A stretch of DNA of 64,000 nucleotides from the NCBI RefSeq assembly GCF_002101335.1, contig NZ_CP020773.1, forward strand, positions 1,054,001 to 1,118,000. The letters are read 5' to 3'. Under the pieces are notes generated by a model that was not told the origin of the DNA, did no database searches, and saw only the letters and a program-made list of their open reading frames with translations. The position numbers were made by a program, and so were the translations under genes. The stretch comes from Staphylococcus lutrae (GTDB lineage: Bacteria; Bacillota; Bacilli; Staphylococcales; Staphylococcaceae). This document shows, piece by piece, positions 15,091-24,000 of this stretch (positions within the stretch are counted from its first letter, which is position 1; the number at the start of each line of letters is the position of its first letter).

Positions 15091-18000
15091 TTATGATTGA
15101 TCTTTGTTGTTCTTTCTTCTTCTAGAAAGGAATAGTGTACCTAATCCAGCTAACAGTGTACCTGTTGCAAGTGGTGCAGAATTTGTTGCTTGACCTGTAT
15201 CCGGTAAAGATTCTTTATCCGAATCAGCATCAGCATCTGCATCGGCATCAGCGTCCGCATCTGCATCCGCATCAGCGTCAGCATCGGCGTCAGCATCTGC
15301 ATCAGCGTCAGCATCTGCATCGGCGTCAGCATCTGCATCGGCATCAGCGTCAGCATCGGCATCTGCGTCAGCATCTGCATCTGCATCGGCATCAGCGTCA
15401 GCATCGGCGTCAGCATCTGCATCGGCATCAGCGTCAGCATCGGCATCTGCGTCAGCATCTGCATCTGCATCGGCATCAGCGTCAGCATCGGCATCAGCGT
15501 CAGCATCGGCGTCAGCATCGGCATCGGCATCAGCGTCAGCATCGGCATCTGCGTCAGCATCGGCATCTGCATCGGCATCAGCGTCGGCGTCGGCATCTGC
15601 ATCGGCATCTGCATCCGCATCAGCGTCAGCATCCGCATCAGCATCCGCATCGGCGTCAGCATCCGCGTCGGCATCAGCATCTGCATCCGCATCGGCGTCA
15701 GCATCCGCATCTGCATCGGCATCCGCATCGGCGTCAGCATCCGCGTCGGCATCAGCATCTGCATCCGCATCCGCATCGGCATCTGCATCGGCGTCAGCAT
15801 CCGCGTCGGCATCTGCATCTGCATCCGCATCCGCATCCGCATCGGCGTCTGCATCTGCGTCGGCATCCGCATCCGCGTCAGCATCTGCATCTGCATCCGC
15901 ATCTGCATCTGCATCCGCATCGGCATCGGCATCCGCATCAGCGTCGGCGTCAGCATCTGCATCGGCGTCAGCATCCGCATCTGCATCTGCATCGGCATCT
16001 GCATCGGCGTCGGCATCCGCATCAGCATCCGCGTCGGCGTCAGCATCAGCGTCCGCGTCGGCATCTGCATCCGCGTCAGCATCCGCATCCGCATCCGCAT
16101 CCGCATCCGCATCCGCATCGGCGTCTGCATCCGCATCGGCATCAGCGTCGGCATCCGCGTCTGCATCGGCATCCGCATCGGCGTCTGCATCCGCATCTGC
16201 ATCCGCGTCGGCGTCAGCATCCGCGTCAGCATCCGCGTCCGCATCCGCGTCTGCATCCGCATCGGCGTCTGCATCCGCATCCGCATCGGCATCTGCATCC
16301 GCATCGGCGTCAGCATCCGCGTCGGCATCCGCATCTGCATCCGCATCGGCGTCAGCATCCGCATCTGCATCCGCATCCGCATCGGCATCCGCATCGGCGT
16401 CAGCATCCGCGTCGGCATCAGCATCTGCATCCGCATCGGCGTCAGCATCGGCATCCGCATCGGCGTCAGCATCCGCATCGGCATCGGCGTCGGCGTCTGC
16501 ATCCGCGTCGGCGTCAGCATCCGCGTCGGCATCCGCGTCTGCATCGGCATCCGCATCAGCGTCAGCATCCGCATCAGCGTCGGCATCCGCATCCGCATCT
16601 GCGTCGGCATCGGCATCCGCATCCGCATCTGCGTCGGCATCCGCATCGGCATCCGCGTCGGCATCGGCATCCGCGTCAGCATCCGCATCGGCATCGGCGT
16701 CAGCATCCGCATCCGCATCTGCGTCAGCATCTGCATCGGCGTCAGCATCGGCGTCGGCATCTGCATCGGCGTCAGCATCTGCATCTGCATCCGCGTCAGC
16801 ATCTGCATCTGCATCTGCATCGGCGTCGGCGTCAGCATCCGCGTCGGCATCAGCGTCGGCATCTGCATCGGCGTCAGCATCTGCATCTGCATCCGCATCC
16901 GCATCTGCATCGGCATCTGCATCTGCATCCGCATCAGCGTCCGCATCGGCGTCGGCATCCGCATCAGCGTCCGCATCGGCATCCGCATCAGCGTCGGCAT
17001 CCGCATCCGCATCAGCGTCGGCATCCGCATCCGCGTCAGCATCCGCATCTGCATCGGCATCAGCGTCGGCATCCGCATCCGCATCCGCATCAGCGTCGGC
17101 ATCCGCATCCGCGTCAGCATCCGCATCTGCATCTGCATCGGCGTCAGCATCCGCATCAGCGTCGGCATCCGCATCTGCGTCAGCATCTGCATCGGCATCC
17201 GCGTCAGCATCGGCATCGGCATCCGCGTCAGCATCGGCATCGGCGTCGGCATCCGCATCTGCATCTGCATCGGCGTCGGCATCCGCATCCGCGTCAGCAT
17301 CTGCATCCGCATCCGCATCGGCATCTGCATCCGCATCTGCATCGGCGTCAGCATCCGCGTCGGCATCAGCGTCGGCATCTGCATCCGCATCAGCGTCAGC
17401 ATCCGCATCAGCGTCGGCATCCGCATCGGCATCGGCGTCGGCATCGGCATCCGCATCCGCATCGGCGTCTGCATCCGCATCTGCATCCGCATCCGCATCG
17501 GCGTCGGCATCTGCATCGGCGTCAGCATCGGCATCTGCATCTGCATCTGCATCTGCATCGGCGTCGGCATCCGCATCCGCGTCAGCATCTGCATCCGCAT
17601 CCGCATCGGCATCTGCATCCGCATCTGCATCGGCGTCAGCATCCGCGTCGGCATCAGCGTCGGCATCTGCATCCGCATCAGCGTCAGCATCCGCATCAGC
17701 GTCGGCATCCGCATCGGCATCGGCGTCGGCATCGGCATCCGCATCGGCGTCTGCATCCGCATCTGCATCCGCATCCGCATCGGCGTCAGCATCTGCATCG
17801 GCGTCGGCATCAGACTCATCTTGTTCTATAACAATTCTAGTAGTGATTTCATCTACTGAACCATCTGGATACGTTACCTTAATTGGAATATCCACTGATG
17901 TACCTGGTGTTACATCCGCCGGTGGCGTTACCGTCACTGTTCCTGTGTTTGGATCTACTTCCGCTGTCCAACCATCTGGAATACTTCCTGTTGGAATTTC

Positions 18001-21000
18001 AAACGTTGTACCCGGTGGTAATTCTGGATCTCCTGTTTGTGGCACTGTTACAGGTACGTTTGGTTTCGTATGACCTTCTTCATAACCTGGATTATGATTT
18101 CCACTATCTGGTGTATCCACTGTCACCTTAATTGGCGTCTCTTCACTTGATCCATCTGGATATGTTACTTTCACTGGTATATCTACTGATGTACCTGGTG
18201 TTACATCCGCCGGTGGTGTTACCGTCACTGTTCCTGTGTTTGGATCTACTTCCGCTGTCCAACCATCTGGAATACTTCCTGTTGGAATTTCAAACGTTGT
18301 ACCCGGTGGTACATTCGGATCGCCCGTTTGTGGTATTTCTAACGGTACATTCGGTTTTGTATGACCTTCTTCATAACCTGGATTGTGATTTCCACTATCT
18401 GGTGTATCCACTGTCACCTTAATTGGTGTCTCTTCACTTGATCCATCTGGATATGTTACCTTCACTGGTATATCCACTGATGTACCTGGTGTTACATCCG
18501 CCGGTGGCGTTACCGTCACTGTTCCTGTGTTTGGATCTACTTCCGCTGTCCAACCATCTGGAATACTTCCTGTTGGAATTTCAAACGTTGTACCCGGTGG
18601 TAATTCTGGATCTCCTGTTTGTGGCACTGTTACAGGTACGTTTGGTTTCGTATGACCTTCTTCATAACCTGGATTGTGATTTCCACTATCTGGTGTATCT
18701 ACTGTCACCTTAATTGGCGTCTCTTCACTTGATCCATCTGGATATGTTACTTTCACTGGTATATCTACTGATGTACCTGGTGTTACATCCGCCGGTGGCG
18801 TTACTGTCACTGCACCTGTGTTTGGATCCACTTCCGCTGTCCAGCCATCTGGAATACTTCCTGTTGGAATTTCAAACGTTGTTCCTGGTGGTAATTCCGG
18901 ATCTCCTGTTTGTGGCACTGTTACAGGTACATTCGGTTTCGTATGACCTTCTTCGTATCCTGGTGTGTTCTCTTGTGCTCCATTTGGATCTACTGTCACC
19001 TTAATTGGCGTCTCTTCACTTGATCCATCTGGATATGTTACTTTCACTGGTATATCTACTGATGTACCTGGTGTTACATCCGCCGGTGGCGTTACCGTCA
19101 CTGTTCCTGTGTTTGGATCTACTTCCGCTGTCCAACCATCTGGAATACTTCCTGTTGGAATTTCAAACGTTGTACCCGGTGGTACATTCGGATCGCCCGT
19201 TTGTGGTATTTCTAACGGTACATTCGGTTTTGTATGACCTTCTTCATAACCTGGATTGTGATTTCCACTATCTGGTGTATCCACTGTCACCTTAATTGGT
19301 GTCTCTTCACTTGATCCATCTGGATATGTTACTTTCACTGGTATATCTACTGATGTACCTGGTGTTACATCCGCCGGTGGCGTTACTGTCACTGTTCCTG
19401 TGTTTGGATCTACTTCTGCTGTCCAGCCATCTGGAATACTTCCTGTTGGAATTTCAAATGTTGTTCCTGGTGGTAATTCTGGATCTCCTGTTTGTGGCAC
19501 TGTTACAGGTACGTTTGGTTTCGTATGACCTTCTTCGTATCCTGGTGTGTTCTCTTGTGCTCCATTTGGATCTACCGTCACCTTAATTGGTGTCTCTTCG
19601 CTTGATCCATCTGGATACGTTACTTTCACTGGTATATCTACTGATGTACCTGGTGTTACATCCGCCGGTGGCGTTACTGTCACTGCACCTGTGTTTGGAT
19701 CCACTTCCGCTGTCCAGCCATCTGGAATACTTCCTGTTGGAATTTCAAACATTGTACCCGGTGGTAATTCTGGATCTCCTGTTTGTGGCACTGTTACAGG
19801 TACGTTTGGTTTCGTATGACCTTCTTCATAACCTGGATTATGATTTCCACTATCTGGTGTATCCACTGTCACCTTAATTGGTGTCTCTTCACTTGATCCA
19901 TCTGGATATGTTACCTTCACTGGTATATCTACTGATGTACCTGGTGTTACATCCGCCGGTGGCGTTACTGTCACTGTTCCTGTGTTTGGATCTACTTCCG
20001 CTGTCCAGCCATCTGGAATACTTCCTGTTGGAATTTCAAACGTTGTACCCGGTGGTACATTCGGATCGCCCGTTTGTGGTATTTCTAACGGTACATTCGG
20101 TTTTGTATGACCTTCTTCATAACCTGGATTGTGATTTCCACTATCTGGTGTATCCACTGTCACCTTAATTGGTGTCTCTTCACTTGATCCATCTGGATAT
20201 GTTACCTTCACTGGTATATCTACTGATGTACCTGGTGTTACATCCGCCGGTGGCGTTACTGTCACTGTTCCTGTGTTTGGATCCACTTCCGCTGTCCAAC
20301 CATCTGGAATACTTCCTGTTGGAATTTCAAACATTGTACCCGGTGGTAATTCTGGATCTCCTGTTTGTGGTACTGTTACAGGTACGTTTGGTTTCGTATG
20401 ACCTTCTTCGTATCCTGGTGTGTTCTCTTGTGCTCCATTTGGATCTACTGTCACCTTAATTGGCGTCTCTTCACTTGATCCATCTGGATATGTTACCTTC
20501 ACTGGTATATCTACTGATGTACCTGGTGTTACATCCGCCGGTGGCGTTACCGTCACTGTTCCTGTGTTTGGATCCACCTCTGCTGTCCAGCCATCTGGAA
20601 TACTTCCTGTTGGAATTTCAAATGTTGTTCCTGGTGGTAATTCTGGATCTCCTGTTTGTGGCACTGTTACAGGTACGTTTGGTTTCGTATGACCTTCTTC
20701 GTATCCTGGTGTGTTCTCTTGTGCTCCATTTGGATCTACCGTCACCTTAATTGGTGTCTCTTCGCTTGATCCATCTGGATACGTTACTTTCACTGGTATA
20801 TCTACTGATGTACCTGGTGTTACATCCGCCGGTGGCGTTACTGTCACTGCACCTGTGTTTGGATCTACTTCCGCTGTCCAGCCATCTGGAATACTTCCTG
20901 TTGGAATTTCAAACATTGTACCCGGTGGTAATTCTGGATCTCCTGTTTGTGGCACTGTTACAGGTACGTTTGGTTTCGTATGACCTTCTTCATAACCTGG

Positions 21001-24000
21001 ATTATGATTTCCACTATCTGGTGTATCCACTGTCACCTTAATTGGTGTCTCTTCACTTGATCCATCTGGATATGTTACCTTCACTGGTATATCTACTGAT
21101 GTACCTGGTGTTACATCCGCCGGTGGCGTTACTGTCACTGTTCCTGTGTTTGGATCTACTTCCGCTGTCCAGCCATCTGGAATACTTCCTGTTGGAATTT
21201 CAAACGTTGTACCCGGTGGTACATTCGGATCGCCCGTTTGTGGTATTTCTAACGGTACATTCGGTTTTGTATGACCTTCTTCATAACCTGGATTGTGATT
21301 TCCACTATCTGGTGTATCCACTGTCACCTTAATTGGTGTCTCTTCACTTGATCCATCTGGATATGTTACCTTCACTGGTATATCTACTGATGTACCTGGT
21401 GTTACATCCGCCGGTGGCGTTACTGTCACTGTTCCTGTGTTTGGATCCACTTCCGCTGTCCAACCATCTGGAATACTTCCTGTTGGAATTTCAAACATTG
21501 TACCCGGTGGTAATTCTGGATCTCCTGTTTGTGGTACTGTTACAGGTACGTTTGGTTTCGTATGACCTTCTTCATAACCTGGATTGTGATTTCCACTATC
21601 TGGTGTATCTACTGTCACCTTAATTGGCGTCTCTTCACTTGATCCATCTGGATATGTTACTTTCACTGGTATATCTACTGATGTACCTGGTGTTACATCC
21701 GCCGGTGGCGTTACTGTCACTGCACCTGTGTTTGGATCCACTTCCGCTGTCCAGCCATCTGGAATACTTCCTGTTGGAATTTCAAACGTTGTTCCTGGTG
21801 GTAATTCCGGATCTCCTGTTTGTGGCACTGTTACAGGTACATTCGGTTTCGTATGACCTTCTTCGTATCCTGGTGTGTTCTCTTGTGCTCCATTTGGATC
21901 TACTGTCACCTTAATTGGCGTCTCTTCACTTGATCCATCTGGATATGTTACTTTCACTGGTATATCTACTGATGTACCTGGTGTTACATCCGCCGGTGGC
22001 GTTACCGTCACTGTTCCTGTGTTTGGATCTACTTCCGCTGTCCAACCATCTGGAATACTTCCTGTTGGAATTTCAAACGTTGTACCCGGTGGTAATTCTG
22101 GATCTCCTGTTTGTGGCACTGTTACAGGTACGTTTGGTTTCGTATGACCTTCTTCGTATCCTGGTGTGTTCTCTTGTGCTCCATTTGGATCTACTGTCAC
22201 CTTAATTGGTGTCTCTTCACTTGATCCATCTGGATACGTTACTTTCACTGGTATATCTACTGATGTACCTGGTGTTACATCCGCCGGTGGCGTTACTGTC
22301 ACTGCACCTGTGTTTGGATCTACTTCCGCTGTCCAACCATCTGGAATACTTCCTGTTGGAATTTCAAACGTTGTTCCTGGTGGTAATTCTGGATCTCCTG
22401 TTTGTGGCACTGTTACAGGTACGTTTGGTTTCGCATGACCTTCTTCGTATCCTGGTGTGTTTTCTTGTGCATCATTTGGATCCACTGTGACACGTACTGT
22501 TGTCGTATCCGTTGAACCATCTGGATATGTCACTGTCACCGGAACATCTACTGATGTACCTGGTGTCGCATCCGCCGGTGGCGTTACTGTCACTGCACCT
22601 GTGTTTGGATCAATTGTCGCTGTCCAGCCTGCTGGAATGTTTGATCCTCCTGGAATCTCATAACGACTACCTGTTGGAATTGTCGTATCTCCTGTTTGTG
22701 GTACTGTCACTGGCATACTTGGTTTCGTACGTCCTTCTTCATAACTTGGGTTATGGTTACCACTATCTGGTGTATCCACTGTCACTTTTACTGGTGTTTC
22801 TTCACTTGATCCATCTGGATATGTCACTTTCACTGGTATATCTACTGATGTGCCTGGTGTCGCATCTGCCGGTGGCGTTACTGTCACTACACCTGTGTTT
22901 GGATCTACTTCTGCTGTCCAACCTGCTGGAATCGTTGTATTTGGCGGTATTTCAAATGTTGTTCCTGATGGTAAATTTGGATCTTTTGTTTGTGGTACCA
23001 TCACTGGTGTATTTGGTTTTGTGTGACCTTCTTCGTATCCTGGTGTGTTTTCTTGTGCATCATTTGGATCCACTGTAACACGTACTGTTGTCGTATCCGT
23101 TGAACCATCTGGATATGTCACTGTCACCGGAACATCCACTGATGTACCTGGTGTTGCATCCGCTGGTGGTGTTACCGTCACTGCACCTGTATTTGGATCA
23201 ATTGTCGCTGTCCAGCCTGTTGGAATGTTTGATCCTCCTGGAACCTCAAAACGACTACCTGTTGGAATTGTCGTATCTCCTGTTTGTGGTACTGTCACTG
23301 GCATACTTGGTTTTGTACGACCTTCATTATAGCCTGGTGTGTTTTCTTGTGCATCATTTGGATCCACTGTGACACGTACTGTTGTCGTATCCGTTGAACC
23401 ATCTGGATATGTCACTGTCACCGGAACATCTACTGATGTACCTGGTGTCGCATCCGCCGGTGGCGTTACTGTCACTGCACCTGTGTTTGGATCAATTGTC
23501 GCTGTCCAGCCTGCTGGAATATTTGATCCTCCTGGAATCTCAAAACGACTACCTGTTGGAATTGTCGTATCTCCTGTTTGTGGTACTGTCACTGGCATAC
23601 TTGGTTTTGTGTGACCTTCTTCGTATCCTGGTGTGTTTTCTTGTGCATCATTTGGATCCACTGTAACACGTACTGTTGTCGTATCCGTTGAACCATCTGG
23701 ATATGTCACTGTCACCGGAACATCTACTGATGTACCTGGTGTTACATCCGCCGGTGGTGTTACCGTCACTGCACCTGTGTTTGGATCAATTGTCGCTGTC
23801 CAGCCTGCTGGAATGTTTGATCCTCCTGGAATCTCATAACGACTACCTGTTGGGATTGTCGTATCTCCCGTTTGTGGTACTGTTACTGGCATACTTGGTT
23901 TTGTACGACCTTCATTATAGCCTGGTGTATTCTCTTGTGCATCATTCGGTACAACCGTTACACGTGCTGTTGTCGTATCCGTTGAGCCATCTGGATATGT

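Noticed and set aside
15223..17811. CRISPR array
   Set aside because: The regular repeats are contiguous hexamers within one open frame, without unique spacers or a palindromic repeat, and no cas genes are nearby.
15135..17831. Very long open frames antisense to, and out of frame with, the DA array (889-898 codons of His/Arg/Gln/Leu/Pro or Met/Pro/Thr/Arg/Gln)
   Set aside because: A 6-bp repeat without stop codons keeps several frames open on both strands. These products are low-complexity, lack ribosome binding sites, and disappear where the array ends.
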